Source: Hippopus hippopus
Taxonomy: Eukaryota; Mollusca; Bivalvia; Cardiida; Cardiidae
Length of the DNA: 64,000 bases
Direction: 5' to 3'
NCBI GenBank assembly: GCA_946811185.2
Contig: OX328112.1
Span: forward strand, 12,239,215 to 12,303,214
Under the pieces are notes generated by a model that was given only the letters and a program-made list of their open reading frames with translations, had not been told where the DNA came from and did no database searches. The position numbers were made by a program, and so were the translations under genes. Shown in pieces: positions 10,238 to 22,339 of this stretch. How positions within the stretch are numbered: position 1 is the stretch's first letter; each line of letters begins with the position of its first letter.

Positions 10238-10339
10238 ATCAGAGAACTTATTTGGTTTTAGTTTTGTTGTGAATGTATGCAAATAGGCTTTCACTAGAAA
10301 CCATAAAATACAGGTCTGTGTTTATAGACCATATAAATT

Positions 10340-10520
10340 CTTGGTCCGTATCCACCAGCCATTCCTTTGTTCATTTTTAGTCTTACTCTCAAGAATTTTC
10401 TGACTTTGAAAGGAACGCCACTTTTGATTGGCTAAACCAAATGGTTTAGCCAATCAGACGTTGTGTTACTTTCTAAATATAGAATTAGACTAAGAATGCT
10501 CTTTGAAACGGTTGATGAAT
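10340..10520. mobile_element. MITE-5 copy just downstream of the VWA gene
   Basis: Core GATTGGCTAAACCAAATGG and its inverse; ends near GGTTGATGAATATGG, where a TTAA-1 right half begins. Confidence 0.7.
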
Positions 10521-10889
10521 ATGGTAACCAGCATTTTCTCCTTTTCCTACAATGTTTTCTTCCCTTCCCAAAACAAATTTCAATTTTTGAGTCACATTAA
10601 TTTTGTCGTCTGCAAATGCTTCCAATTTGGACCAGTCTAAAATTATGGCGTTTGGTAGAGTTAATTCTTTACCAAACAGTCACATGTTTTGTCAGCCTGA
10701 GTACTGAGGCTTGTGAAAACATTTTTGGAAAAGGAGAAAATGCTGGTGACCAGCTTTTTTGTCTTTTCCAACCATGTTTTCTACCCTGTCAAAGACAGAA
10801 ATCATCATTTGAGCTATATTTATTTAGTCATCTTCAAATGCTTTCAATTTAGTCTAGTCGAAAATTTTGTCTTTTGGTAAAGAGTTAAC
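10520..10889 (+). mobile_element. Two TTAA-1 copies sharing TTAA
   Basis: 10520-10664 is a right half only; 10661-10889 is complete. TTAA 10661-10664 is common to both. Confidence 0.82.
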
Positions 10890-11452
10890 TTGAAAAAGAG
10901 AAAATGCTGTGAGAGGCTGATAAGCCCTATGTGGCTGACTCAGTGCATACAAAAATGATGATGTCAAGTGCATGACCCAAGATATAAGGAAATTGCTAAA
11001 AAACTAGAAATATTTTTTTTTCCAACAGAAAGCCTTGGAGGGAGGGGAAATCAAGGGAGACTATTCAGCATGTAGGGAAGAATACTATGAAGATCAATTC
11101 CCCTTGACTAATTTTGGGATTCAGAATCGGGAAAATTTGTTAACAATAATTATTTAAGCCTCCTTCTGGTGTATTAAGGCTGCCAGTGGGCTATCCTGGT
11201 AGAATTTGCTGTACAAATATGACTCTTTAAGCACTACTGTTGACAGTCATGGTCAATAAGCCTTTGGGAACAGGAGTAACTGCATGTGGCAAGCAATTGC
11301 TTCTTTTCCAGCGTTTTTTTTTTTGTACTGTTGAAATCAGTATGATAATACCTTAAACAACAAAGTAAGGAGGGATGGGTGTTGTGGAATCATGTTGACC
11401 ACCCTGTTTGTCCATAAAGGTCAATACAGTTATTGTGATAAAGATTTGTCTG
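10890..11452. other. No gene seen
   Basis: 11029-11156 is a short open frame after a T-run and CAACAG, judged weak (see rejected list). 11328-11400 repeats sequence from 189-250 (CAGTATGATAATACCT). Confidence 0.3.
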
Positions 11453-11732
11453 TTTATATGGTGTTAAATGATGGTTTTAACATTCAGATATTTTGCTCTC
11501 GCCAATGCACCTATTCATAATATTCTGGATTTTCTTCTACCAGTGCTTTGCACAATATTTTTCAAGACAATGGTCAGGGTCAAGACAATTAAAAACAGTG
11601 AGAAAGTAATGAATCCTGTCATATTGACTATCATCAATCCTTGGAAAGAAATTTGCCACTTTGAGGATTTGAACCGTCAACCCCCTGGTCTTAAGTCGTG
11701 TATGCTACTGACTGGGCCACTGTGCTCAGCTC
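11453..11732 (-). mobile_element. SINE-1 copy
   Basis: GGTGTTAAATGATGGTTTTA tail first; head with CTGACTGGGCCACTGTGCTC at the right. Diverged. Confidence 0.7.
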
Positions 11733-11763
11733 TCATTGTGCTAAAAAAAAATCATAAAAATGC

Positions 11764-11915
11764 TTGTAACCCTTTATTACACAATCCTGAGCATAAACAA
11801 CAATGAGGAAGAAGGCTGCTGAAAACATTATGTGCTGGTAACTAGCATTTTCACCTTTTCCATCAGTGTTTTCTCCCCTGTCAAAGAAAAAAATCCATCA
11901 ATTTTTAGTTTAACC
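11764..11915 (+). mobile_element. TTAA-1 copy, truncated
   Basis: Starts AACCCTTTATTACACAATCC; the left hairpin arm is shortened and the right end merges into TTAA-3. Confidence 0.7.
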
Positions 11916-12306
11916 CCTAAAGTGCTTTTCACAACAGTAATTGCTTTTGCATCCAGTGTAGATCAAGATCAGACTGCACAAAATGTGCTGTCAGATCTTT
12001 GATATACACTGTCTGCTTTGCTTAACCCTTTACCAATCAGCTAAATTTTGGACTTGCAGATAACAAATAAATCATGGCTCAAATGCAAGAGGTTGTCTTT
12101 GATAGGTAAGAAAAACACTGTGGAAAAAGGAGAAAATGCTGTTTACCAGCATTTTCTCCTTTTCCCACAATGTTTTCAAAAGCCTTCTCTTTCAGGGTTG
12201 TTAGAAGTCGGGCTTATGTGGTAAAGGGTTAAACATTCTAGATTATTTGGATCTTACATCTAGAATGAAAATGTCTGCTTGGTTCATTCAGCGCTCAATG
12301 GGTTAA
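11912..12306 (+). mobile_element. TTAA-3 copy split by a TTAA-1 insertion
   Basis: Left half TTAACCCCTAAAGTGC...CTGTCTGCTTTG, insertion at 12022-12232, then the right half with AGAATGAAAATGTCTG to GGGTTAA at 12306. The intact family member at 38164 shows the halves are contiguous. Confidence 0.75.
12022..12232 (-). mobile_element. TTAA-1 copy nested in TTAA-3
   Basis: TTAACCCTTTACCAATCAGC ... GGTAAAGGGTTAA with a clear hairpin; TTAA at both ends is the expected target duplication. Confidence 0.83.
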
Positions 12307-12325
12307 TTTGTCATCTCCAAACACT

Positions 12326-12541
12326 TTAACCCTAAGGCTGCTTAACACGACTCGAGAACTTTTGCAGACAGTGTAGATCAAGATCAGACTACACAGAATG
12401 TGCAGTTTTAGATCTACACTGTCAGATAAAAGGATATCTTCCCCCACCCCCTTCAAAAAAAAACCTTAGAATTAGCAAGATTTGAGTTTTTACTATCGTC
12501 TTGAAAGTTTCATTTCACTTATTTAGCAGGAAAAGAGTTGA
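12326..12541 (+). mobile_element. TTAA-2 copy
   Basis: TTAACCCTAAGGCTGCTTAA, hairpin GTGTAGATCAAGATCAGAC, and TTTCATTTCACTTATTTAGC near the end. Confidence 0.8.
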
Positions 12542-12611
12542 AGGTGGATAGTGTAAAATTTTATAATTTGGTGAAGAGTGTGAGGATGTGATTGCTAATT
12601 ATAGGTGCTCT

Positions 12612-12785
12612 CCAAGCCAGTAGAATGATGGGATTAGTGTTTGGCAGGGTAAAAAAAAAAAATTGTGGAAAAAGGAGAAAATAATATGCTGATCACCAGC
12701 ATTTTGTACTTTTCCAGGATTTTTTCAAAGCCATTTTTCTCATGGTTGTGTAAGCAGGGAAATGTATGATGAATAGGTAAGGGGA
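12612..12785 (-). mobile_element. TTAA-1 copy, degraded
   Basis: GATGGGATTAGTGTTTGGCA, A-run, then GAGAAAATAATATGCTG hairpin; no clear termini. Confidence 0.6.
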
Positions 12786-12950
12786 AACTTGAAAATGACA
12801 ATAAAATATGTTGCACAGTATATTTGTATTCTAAAGTTATATTCCTCTGCATTTCTGAATATAATTATCCAAATAAAACTGATATTTCTGACTTTTTCTC
12901 TATAAATATGGTTGTATATAAAAATAGATAAGTATGAAAAATTATACCCA

Positions 12951-13179
12951 TTAACCTTGTACCACACAATCCCAAGTTTTAATGACCCTTAGAAAGAAAT
13001 CTTTTGAAAACATTGTGGGAGAAGGAGAAAATACTGGTAACCAGCATTTTCTTCTTTTCACACAATGTTTTCTTTTCTTTTACAGACAAATTCCATCACT
13101 TGTGCCACATTTACCTTGTCCTTTGGAAATACTTCCAATTTGGATCTGTCTAAAATTTTGTCTTGTGGTAAAGAGTTAA
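12951..13179 (+). mobile_element. TTAA-1 copy
   Basis: TTAACCTTGTACCACACAAT to GTGGTAAAGAGTTAA. A MITE-4 fragment follows at 13182-13290. Confidence 0.85.
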
Positions 13180-13290
13180 TCACATGCTGTAGAGGATTTG
13201 ATGCATGCTTTGTGAAAAAGTAGACTAACACCTCTGCAAAAAGTATCAACCCATGTCAGCCTGCACAGTCTGCATGGGCTTAACTGAGAC

Positions 13291-14037
13291 TGATTCCTGT
13301 TTATTACATTCTGTTACTAATAATAGTAACATTTTCTACCGAAAATGGTGTAATATCAGTGTCACGCGAGGGCAGATATGGCGGGGCAACGGGCTGATAT
13401 CTGATATCCTACCCGTTGACAAGATATTTGTTCTAAATCTATAGCAACAGAACACTCGCTCATAAACTAACATTCTCAAAACATCCAGTTTGAAAAAAAA
13501 ATGGCTGAACAGTCTTTCAAACGCTAGCGGACAAATCTTCAGGACTACAGACAATGATTGAATCGCAAACCAGCAAAGACACAGTAACTAGAGAACAGAT
13601 TTTTTGTTGTATTGGATTGGGAAAATTCATCGGGCAAGGCGTGGTGTCAAAAGGCTAGCAGTTCTATGAATTTTATCCGTTGAGTCAGGGGAACCGAGCC
13701 TGATTAAGTTTCCGAGTCCAAAGCACCAACCATCTATTCTGTTTATCCTGTTTCTCATCTATAATGCGTATCATACTAACTTGAATATTTGGTTTGGAAA
13801 AACACAAATACCGTCATCTTTTTAACTATGAATAAAGGTGAAAAACAGTTTATTTAAGACGTCCATATACTGCAGCTGCGATAGTCATGATGAATGATGC
13901 ATGATTACGTCATGAATGTGACGTTTACCCGCGAAAAAAAGTTTTGTCGAATGACAACAAGAATTTCTCTGTTTTAAGTGTTTAAACATGTTAGAAAACA
14001 AAAACATCGAGCAAATGATCAATGAATGTAATAAACA
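13291..14037. other. Low-repeat, relatively CpG-rich stretch, no gene seen
   Basis: Contains GGGCAGATATGGCGGGGC near 13370, echoed by GGGGCAGATATC in the palindrome downstream. No long frame or clear splice-bounded exon. Confidence 0.3.
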
Positions 14038-14183
14038 GGTTATTACATGGCTGATGAGGGCCAGAGAGTGAAATCTGCCCGCCACCTCAAAATCTGCCCT
14101 CAGGCTAAAGCCCTTGGGGCAGATATCAAGGTAGCAGGCCGATATCACTCTCCAGCCCTCATCATCCATGTAATAACCTCTAT
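14038..14183. mobile_element. 146-bp palindromic element
   Basis: Arms of about 42 bp: GGTTATTACATGGCTGATGA at the left and its near-inverse at the right, with an inner palindrome CTGCCCTCAGG...CCTTGGGGCAG. Confidence 0.65.
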
Positions 14184-14189
14184 ATATTG

Positions 14190-14575
14190 GTCATGTGGGG
14201 GTGCCCTTGTCCAAGGCTTTTACATCTCACTCCTGGGTCTGTATTTACCAACCATTCTTAAGAACATTCATAGTCTAATTGTAGATTTTTGAAAGTAACA
14301 CAACCTCTGATTGGCTAAACCATTTGGTTTAGCCAATCAAAGGTTGTGTTTCTTTCAAAATTGGAAAAATCTGTAAAGTAAGACTAAGAATGTTCTTAAG
14401 AATGGTAGGTGAATACAGACCTTGCAAGATGTATGTAAGAAAGTAGTCAGTGGCTTGGGAAGAAAGCTGTGTCAATACTGGTATGAGAAAGCCAGGAAAC
14501 GCAAGCCATGTGTAGGTGCACTGATATCATATGACCTAAGGCGTGAAAAGGGAGTTAAACTCAAAAATTAGTATA
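14190..14575 (+). mobile_element. SINE-2 remnant interrupted by MITE-5
   Basis: TCTCACTCCTG before and TGCAAGATGTATGTAAGAAA after the MITE-5 at 14239-14422 join into the SINE-2 body; the tail GTTAAACTC follows. The MITE-5 has CTTAAGAAC / GTTCTTAAG ends. Confidence 0.7.
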
Positions 14576-14707
14576 AACAAATCTTTGTCAGAGGTAATCC
14601 AAGTCACGGAGCAATCCAAGTCACGTACAGGTATGTGACCAAGGAAACCATGGAAAGATTAGATAACAAACCTTTTACCATGATATGAATGAAATAACGT
14701 TGAAAGT

Positions 14708-15078
14708 GGTGCATAAACTTAAATTAGTCTTCAGTTGTTATTATTGAAAGCATTTGAAAATGCAGCTCAAATTATGCAACCAACATTTTCTGCTTTGCCT
14801 AGAATGTTTTCAAATGGCTTCTTTCCTCAGGGTTGTAAGAGCACTAGATCATTTCCTGAAAGTTTATCCCTTATCCTTCTAAATCACTTATCTAAATAAG
14901 TGAAATGAAACTTTCAAGTTGATAGATAAAATCCAAATACTGCTATTTCAAAGGTATTTTTGCAGGAAAAATATCTCCTTAGCAGACAATGTTGATCCAA
15001 GATCAGAATGTGCAGTCTGATCTTGATCTACATTGTCTGCTAAAGGTCCTTGAGTTGCACTTAGAAGCCTTAGACCTA
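14708..15078 (-). mobile_element. Degraded TTAA-1 then TTAA-2 (-)
   Basis: 14708-14860 has the TTGAAAGCATTTGAAAATGC side and a broken hairpin. 14869-15078 is TTAA-2 reversed: TTATCCTTCTAAATCACTTA ... CTAAAGGTCCTTGAG. Confidence 0.65.
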
Positions 15079-15283
15079 AGACTACCTGTATATCAAGTAT
15101 ATCAAGTCATGCCTTCTGAGAAAAAAGAAAGCATGAAGAAAATTCTTTTTTCATTGATACAGGAAACATTGTTGAAAGTGTTTACTTTCCTCCATTGCAT
15201 TCACTGGTTTCAAAAGCTGTCCTGCAAATGTAAAACTGAAAGAAAAGATACCAGTTATCCCAAAAATTGAACAATCTAATCTC

Positions 15284-15494
15284 TTAACCCTTTTGCTGCT
15301 AAGCGCGACTTGTTGACCTCTTGCAGACATTGTAGATCAAGATCAGACTGCACAGAATGTGCAGTCTGATCTTGGAACTACACTGTCCGATAAGGAGATA
15401 TCTTTCCTCCAAAAATACTTTCGAAATTGGAAAATTTGGGTTTTTTCTATCGAGATGAAAGTTTCATTTCTTTTACTTAGCAGGATAAGGGTTA
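15284..15494 (+). mobile_element. TTAA-2 copy, near complete
   Basis: TTAACCCTTTTGCTGCTAAG at the left; TTACTTAGCAGGATAAGGGTTA at the right. The two ends are inverted repeats, and the hairpin around ACTGCACAGAATGTGCAGTC is near perfect. Best copy for defining this family. Confidence 0.87.
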
Positions 15495-15516
15495 CGAAGA
15501 GCTATGTGAGTGCTGT

Positions 15517-16512
15517 TTAACCCTTTACCATACAATCTTCAATGACCCTGAGAATGAAGACTTTTGTAAAACATTGTGGGAAAAGGAGAAAATGCTGGTA
15601 ACCAACACTTTCTTCTTTACCCCAGTGTTTTATAACCCGTTAAAAGTATGAATTCCATCATCTTGTTTTTTACTCTTGAAAAGACATATTCTATCATTTG
15701 AGTGAAGTAGTTTTTCATCTGTAAAATGTTTTCAAATGGGAAAAGTCTGAAATTTTGTTGTGTTTAAAGAATAGATACCTCTAAAAATGATCCAGAATGG
15801 TCAGCCCTTTACCAAACAATCCCCAGTTTTAATGACCCTGAGGAAAAAAGCTTTTGATAACAATTTGTGAGAAAAGGAGAAAATCCTGCTAATAACCAGA
15901 ATTTTCTCCTTTTCCCACAATGATTTTTTACCATTCATAGAAAAACCTCATTGAGAGATTTCTTAGTTGTTGTCTGTAAATGTTTAGAAATTGGATAAGT
16001 CTAAAATATTGTCTTATATAGTTACATGTAATCCCTTTCAAAATGATTGCAAAGGAATTTACCACTTTTTTTCAAAAATGAGCAATGGAGCGTTTTTAAC
16101 TCTTTAGTGACGCTGAGGAAAGAAGCTTTTGAAAACATAGTGGAAAAAGGAGAAAAAAACTGTTTACTAAAATGTTTTCTAACCTTTCAGAAAAAATAAA
16201 ACTTCCATCATTTGAGACACACTTAATATTTTATCTGCCAGTGCTTTCGATTTAAACAAGTTTAAAATTTTGTATTTTAGTAAAGATTTGACCCTTTGCC
16301 AGACAGTGAAACTTCAGACTAGTCCAAATTGAAAGCATTTACTGACAGCAAGATTAGATACGACTCTAGTGATTGTGTTTTTCTGAAAGGGTAGAAAAAA
16401 TTGTGGGAAAAGGAGAAAATGCTGGTTACCAGTTCTCCTTTTCCCACAGTTTTTCTCAAAACCATTCTCCCTTTAGGTTCATCTAACTTGGCTTATGTGG
16501 TGAAGAGTTAAA
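15517..16512. mobile_element. TTAA-1 cluster, four copies
   Basis: 15517-15772 (+), 15800-16025 (+), 16096-16290 (+), 16287-16512 (-). The last two are joined at a single TTGA boundary. Hairpins partly decayed in the first three. Confidence 0.75.
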
Positions 16513-17124
<612 letters not shown>

Positions 17125-17261
17125 AACCACCCTTCCTCTCTTTCATTTTTCCAATCTTTTGAATGATCACTCCATTTCATTTGACATACTTCAACTTGCA
17201 CACTACTTGTGGTCTGATTTTTCATTTTTCAAGGTTGGATCATGTAGCCATGTTTTTACAC

Positions 17262-17562
17262 TGAGCTCCGATAGCTCAGTCGGTAGCGCATACGACTTGA
17301 GAACAGGGGGTCACTGGTTCAATCCTTGGCTTGGCCAATTTCTTTCCTAGGATTGATGATGGTCAATGCGACAGGATTCATTCCTCTCCCACTGCTGACC
17401 ACAATTATTATGTGGGAAGCAGCCATTGGCTTGGCGAGAAAATTGTTGAATCCTGGTATAAGAGACTCCAGGAATGCATGGATAGGTGCAAAGGCCGCGG
17501 CGATATAACTGAAAAAATGTTGAAAACAGCATTAAACATCCTACTATCAATCATTAATAACA
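17262..17562 (+). mobile_element. SINE-1, full length
   Basis: tRNA-like head with A-box region TAGCTCAGTCGGTAGCG and B box GGTTCAATCC (17316-17325), body TTTCTTTCCTAGGATTGATG, ending in an ATCAATCATTAATAA tail. tRNA-type Pol III promoter. Confidence 0.85.
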
Positions 17563-17570
17563 ATGGTCGG

Positions 17571-18532
17571 TGAACAAATTTGCAGACAACAAATTAAGGG
17601 TGGCTTAAATAATTTTAGTTGTCTTGGAGGGGGGAAGAAAAGAGTGCGGAAAATGCTGGTAACTAGCAATGTCTCCTTTTTCCACAATGTATTCAAAAGC
17701 TTCTTCCGAGGGATTGTTTAAACATGGTATCATTTGGTAAAAGGTTAACACAATTATTATTTATATCACACGGCAAATAATCTTTTAAAACATTGTGGCA
17801 AATAAAGGAAATTGCACAGCGTAGGTAATTTCTCCACTTGTTACAATGTTTTCTTGGCTATTTTTGTGTATCTAGGTGTTGTTTGGATACCTGTTAATAA
17901 TTCTCAACAGATGTGTTGTATTGATTTTGTCACTGTACATAACGGTACAATGATAAACCATATGCTTTGATTCTAAAAAAAATTTTTTTTCTGAACCAAC
18001 AAATCGGGATTAGCCCTGTACAACATAAGCCTGTGTGGGTTTTTTTTATTTTTTTGGAAATCCTGAGAATGGAAAGGCAGCTTTTGAAAACATTTTGGGG
18101 TAAAAAGGAGAAAATGCTGGTAACCAGCATTTTCTCCATTTTACCCCACAATGTTTTCTACACTTTCAAAAACAATCCCCCATCATTCAGTCAGCCTTAG
18201 TACTGGTATTCCTCAGCTTGCTTTATAGATGTGTCTAAGGAAATTGTTTCATGGCAAAGATTAAAGATGCATTATTTTTAAAACTATAATGGGATTTAAA
18301 GTGAACCCTTTACCAGGTGATCAAATTTAAGACTTGTCCAGTTGTAGAGAACTTTGTTGAAGATGAATTAGATGTGGTTCAAATGATGGGATTTGACTTG
18401 GAAAGAATAGAAAACATTGTGGAAAAAGGATAAAATGCTGGTTACAAGAATTTCCTTCATTTCCCATGATGTTTTCAAAAGGCTTCCTTCTTCAGGGTGC
18501 TTAAAATTCGGTATCATGTGATGAAGGATTAA
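17571..18532. mobile_element. TTAA-1 cluster
   Basis: 17571-17748 (-), 17782-17860 (remnant), 18055-18200 (+, hairpin with inserted T/A pair in both arms), 18302-18532 (-). 17861-18054 shows nothing else. Confidence 0.7.
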
Positions 18533-18534
18533 AG

Positions 18535-19061
18535 TTAACCCTCTACTAGATGATGATTGATTGAGTGATTGATTGTATGGTGTTTAACGCCATTTTCAAC
18601 ATTATTTCAGTTATATCGTGGTAACCAGTGTACCTATCCATGCTTTTGTGGAGTTTCTTTTACCAGTACTCTGCACAATATTCTTTCCAAGCCACTTGCT
18701 GCTTTCCCACAGAACAAATGTCGAAACAAAGGTCAGCAGTGAGAGAGTAATGAATCCTGTCTCAATGACTATCATCAATCCTTAGAAAGAAATTGGCCAA
18801 GGTGGGGATCGAACCAGGTACCCCCTTTGCTCAAGTCCTGCACCTTACTGACTGAGCTACCGGGGCTTTGCTCTAGTTGATAAAAGTTTACACTTGTCCA
18901 GAATGTATTTAGCATTTTGCTGAAGGAGAAATTAGATGTGGGCTAAAAGGATGAGATTTGTCTTTGAAAGGGCAGAAAAGATAGTTATAGGGAACAAGAA
19001 AAAATGAAAAATCTTTCATTCTTAGGGACTTAAAATGTGGGATTGTTTGGTAAAGGGTTAA
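18535..19061 (-). mobile_element. TTAA-1 copy split by SINE-1
   Basis: Left piece TTAACCCTCTACTAGATGAT, right piece from 18873 to GGTAAAGGGTTAA. The SINE-1 (-) at 18555-18872 is flanked by CTAGATGAT / CTAGTTGAT, a plausible 9-bp target duplication. Confidence 0.8.
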
Positions 19062-19159
19062 TCCAGGATTATCCACCATTTATGTTAAATCCATTGCCTC
19101 ATACACAGTTTTAGCATGTGCTTTAGGGCCTTGCTGAGAAAGTATCATTTTAAAGACTA

Positions 19160-19507
19160 TTTACCTTTTACCACACAGTCCTCAGTTTTGAGGACCCTGA
19201 GGCAGAGGGGTCTTGAAAAAGTTGTGGGAACAGTAGAAAATGCTAACCAGTATTTTCTACTTTTCCCACAATGTTTTCTACCCTGTCAAAAAACTTCATT
19301 TTATTTTCAACACTTACAGATTCTTTGTCTCTAGATGCTTTAAACTTGAAAGAGTCTAAAATTTGATGTTTGGGAAAGGGTCAGCCCTTTACCACACAAT
19401 CCCAACTTTTAACAACCCTGAGGTAGAAGCCTTTTAAAAAAATTTTGGGAAATGGAGAAAATGCTGGTAACCAGCATTTTCTCCTTTTTCCACAATGTTT
19501 TCTGCAT
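19160..19507 (+). mobile_element. Two TTAA-1 copies, the second truncated
   Basis: 19160-19385, joined to 19381-19507. The second stops at CAATGTTTTCTGCATAAG before SINE-1. Confidence 0.78.
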
Positions 19508-19520
19508 AAGCTTTTTACCA

Positions 19521-19730
19521 GCTGAGCCCAGTAGAGCAGTCAGTAGTGTTCAGGACTTGAGATCAGCGGATCACTGGTTTGAGTCCTCATCGCGGCCAAT
19601 TCCTTTCCCAGGATTGGTGTTAGTCATTGCCACAGGATTCACTCATCTCTCGCCTCTGATTATTGTCTTAGTGACAGTTATCTGGGAAAGTAGCCAGTGG
19701 CTTGGGAAGAATATTATGTGAAGCACTGGT
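19521..19730 (+). mobile_element. SINE-1, truncated tail
   Basis: Head GTAGAGCAGTCAGTAG, B-box-like GGTTTGAGTCC, body TCCTTTCCCAGGATTGGTG; ends AGTGGCTTGGGAAGAA... Confidence 0.75.
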
Positions 19731-19957
19731 TAACTCTTTACTACAAGACAAAAATATAGACTTGTCCAAATTGAAAGTATTTGCAGATGACAATTTAAAT
19801 GTGGCTCAAATGATGGAATTTGACTTTGATAGGGTAGAAAACATTTTGGGTAAAGGAGAAAATGCTGGTTACCAGCATTTTCTCCTTTACCCACAATGTT
19901 TTAAAAGGGCCTCTTCTTTGGAGCTGTGAAACTCGAGATTGTGTGATAATAAGTTAA
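19730..19957 (-). mobile_element. TTAA-1 copy with paired hairpin change
   Basis: TTAACTCTTTACTACAAGAC to GTGTGATAATAAGTTAA. Hairpin arms read GGGTAAAGGAG and CTCCTTTACCC, both differing from the usual GGGAAAAGGAG in a matched way. Confidence 0.87.
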
Positions 19958-20012
19958 AGAAAGTCTAAACCTAACTCTTATCAAATGCTATGATTTTAGA
20001 CTCCAGCTGAAA

Positions 20013-20400
20013 GCATGTTTTGGCAAAAGGGGCTTACTGCACCTCTTTGTTGCAGTATATCAATCAAGTCTTCACACAGTTATCAATCCTTAAAAGCCAT
20101 TTTGTCAAATAAATGACTGAATTATGAGGTAGAATGGTCCTTATATATGCAGAAAATTGACCAAATTCAAAAAGTTTTGGCCAATTTCAGCCTGCTGGAT
20201 TGTGCAGGCTGACATGGATCGATACTTTTAACCAATGCATTAAGTCCCCTTTTCAGTCTAAAAATAAAAGCCAAATAATTGCAATGTCAAGGTTACTATT
20301 TTCCAAAACGTCTTTGAAAAACAGACAGTGTAGATCAAAGACCAGGTTGCGAGTTTCATTGGCCACAAATGTAACTGTAGTTCTAAAAGCAGCTATAAGG
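20013..20400 (-). mobile_element. MITE-4 copy then TTAA-3 remnant
   Basis: 20013-20258: MITE-4 (GGCAAAAGGGGCTTACTGCA ... CATTAAGTCCCC). 20259-20400: reversed TTAA-3 with AGACAGTGTAGATCAAAGAC and a decayed other arm. Confidence 0.65.
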
Positions 20401-20619
20401 TTGACAAAGTGAATTCTCTTTTGCCACCATATTTTCACATTTTTTAATACATAAAACCTCAATTCATTGTGGTTAACCCTGTACCAGTATTTTACATGAA
20501 TGGTTTTACGGTTGTCTTATAATTATGGAACAATTTCTCCTTTTGTGACTTTATTTTTAAAATATTTTTTTGCATGTTTATCGGACAAAAAAGTTCACCT
20601 GTGGTAATAATGTGTAATT

Positions 20620-20830
20620 ATTTACCTCTTCACCAGATGAAAAATTTTAGACTGGTTCAAGTTTAAAGCAATTCCAGAGAACAAATTTAAAGTGACCTAA
20701 GTAAGGAAATTTTTGATAAGGTAGACAACATTACGGGACAAGGAGAAAATGCTGGTAACCACAATGATTTTAAAAATTTTCTTCCTTGGGGGGTCGTTAA
20801 AAATTAGGATTATATGGTAAAGGAGTTAAA
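20620..20830 (-). mobile_element. TTAA-1 copy lacking the right hairpin arm
   Basis: GAGAAAATGCTGGTAACC is followed directly by ACAATGATTTTAAAAATT. Confidence 0.75.
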
Positions 20831-21183
20831 TGAGCAAAATCTTGATGTGTGTAATATATCATACAAACGGGCAAGATGTATTCGATGTATGACATGCTAT
20901 ATTTGGAGATTTGACAGGATTTACCGGTATTAAAGAGGGTTTAAAGGATTTTGTGGTATGTTGACCTTGGAATGAGGTAGCGGAAAATCGAAAAATTGAC
21001 AGACAACCCCCGTAATCCAATTTGTGATAGTCTGTTGTAAATCACTTACTGATAAAGTATGTCTAAGACCGTAATAATTCATGAAATATTCTTTATATTG
21101 TCAAAATTCAAAGATTTCAAAGACAAACCATTTGATTGGTCGAGATGTTTTGTCTCAACCAATCAGATAGTTAGTCTGTATAA
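20831..21183. other. No gene; small inverted repeat
   Basis: 21120-21175 has AACCATTTGATTGGTCGAGA and its inverse. Nothing else recognised. Confidence 0.35.
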
Positions 21184-21411
21184 TTAAACCTTTATCACAC
21201 AAGCCCGATTTTAAACAACCCTGAGAGAGGAGGGTTTGAAAAAATTGTGGGAAAAGGAGAAAATGCTGCTAACCAACATTTTCTCCTTTACCCACAATGT
21301 TTTCCTCCCTTCTCAATACAAATTTAAAATTTTGAGTCATATTTATTCTGTCGTCTGAAAATCTTTTCAATTCGGACAAGTCTAAAATTTTGTTGTGTGG
21401 TAAAGAATTAA
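21184..21411 (+). mobile_element. TTAA-1 copy
   Basis: TTAAACCTTTATCACACAAG to GTGGTAAAGAATTAA, hairpin intact but apex altered (GCTGCTAACCAAC). Confidence 0.85.
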
Positions 21412-21699
21412 GAATCAACATTGAATTTAGAACCATTATGGTTGGTGTGACCAGTCAATATTTGTACTGTATCACATTATAGCCGCATGCTTGATGACAT
21501 ATTTAGCTTGGATGATCTAATTTTGATGAGATTTCAGAAATTTGTTTTGTTTGAATGGAGTTTTATACCACTTTTAACTGTATTTTAATCATATCACTGC
21601 ACCATCTCACCTGCTCAAGTCTTTCCTGAGTGTCACCAAGACCAGCATTTGTTTTCTGATTACCAGCAAGATTAATCCTTTACAGAAGGATCTATTTCT

Positions 21700-22118
21700 T
21701 TAACCCTTTATCACACAATCCAAGTTTTAACATCCCTGAGAAGCAGTCCTTTTGAAAACATCGTGGGCAAAGGAGAAAATGCTGGCAAACCAGCATTTTC
21801 TCCTTCTTCCACAATGTTTTCTACCCTATCTGATTCAAATCCCATCATTTGAGCCATATAAATTTTGTCATCTGCAAGTGCTTTCAAATTGGACTCTGTA
21901 AGATATGGTCATTTGGGAAAGAGTTAACTCTTTACCATACAATCCGAACTGAGTAAGAAAGCTTTTGAAAACACTGGGAGAAGGAGAAAATGCTGGTAAC
22001 GTAGGTTAGGGTAACCTTTCAAATTAAAAAATCATCATTTTAGCCATCTTTAATTTGTCATCTGCAAATACTTTGAATTTGGGCTGGTCTACATTTTCAT
22101 CGTGTGGTAAAGAGTTCA
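21700..22118 (+). mobile_element. Two TTAA-1 copies sharing TTAA
   Basis: 21700-21927 complete; 21924-22118 lacks the right arm of the hairpin. Common TTAA at 21924-21927. Confidence 0.83.
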
Positions 22119-22339
22119 TGTAAAACACCCAGTGTGTGCATTTTTCAACATACATGTATTATATGGAGATAGTATACTTCTTGTTCATGTTTATATTAAT
22201 TTATCAAGATCTGGATTGACCAACCATATTTTGTATCAGAAATTTCTATTGCAATGGTTATACTGTGATTTCATTGGTCATAAAGTTATTTCCATTTTAA
22301 CATCCATATGGTTAGTAGTCTTTTGGCCACTACTGGGCC

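Noticed and set aside
11029..11156. Possible 43-codon exon after a T-run and CAACAG
   Set aside because: The frame is open and looks acidic, but AAATCAAGGGAGACT resembles a decayed dispersed repeat (compare 5491). No partner exon or donor is seen.
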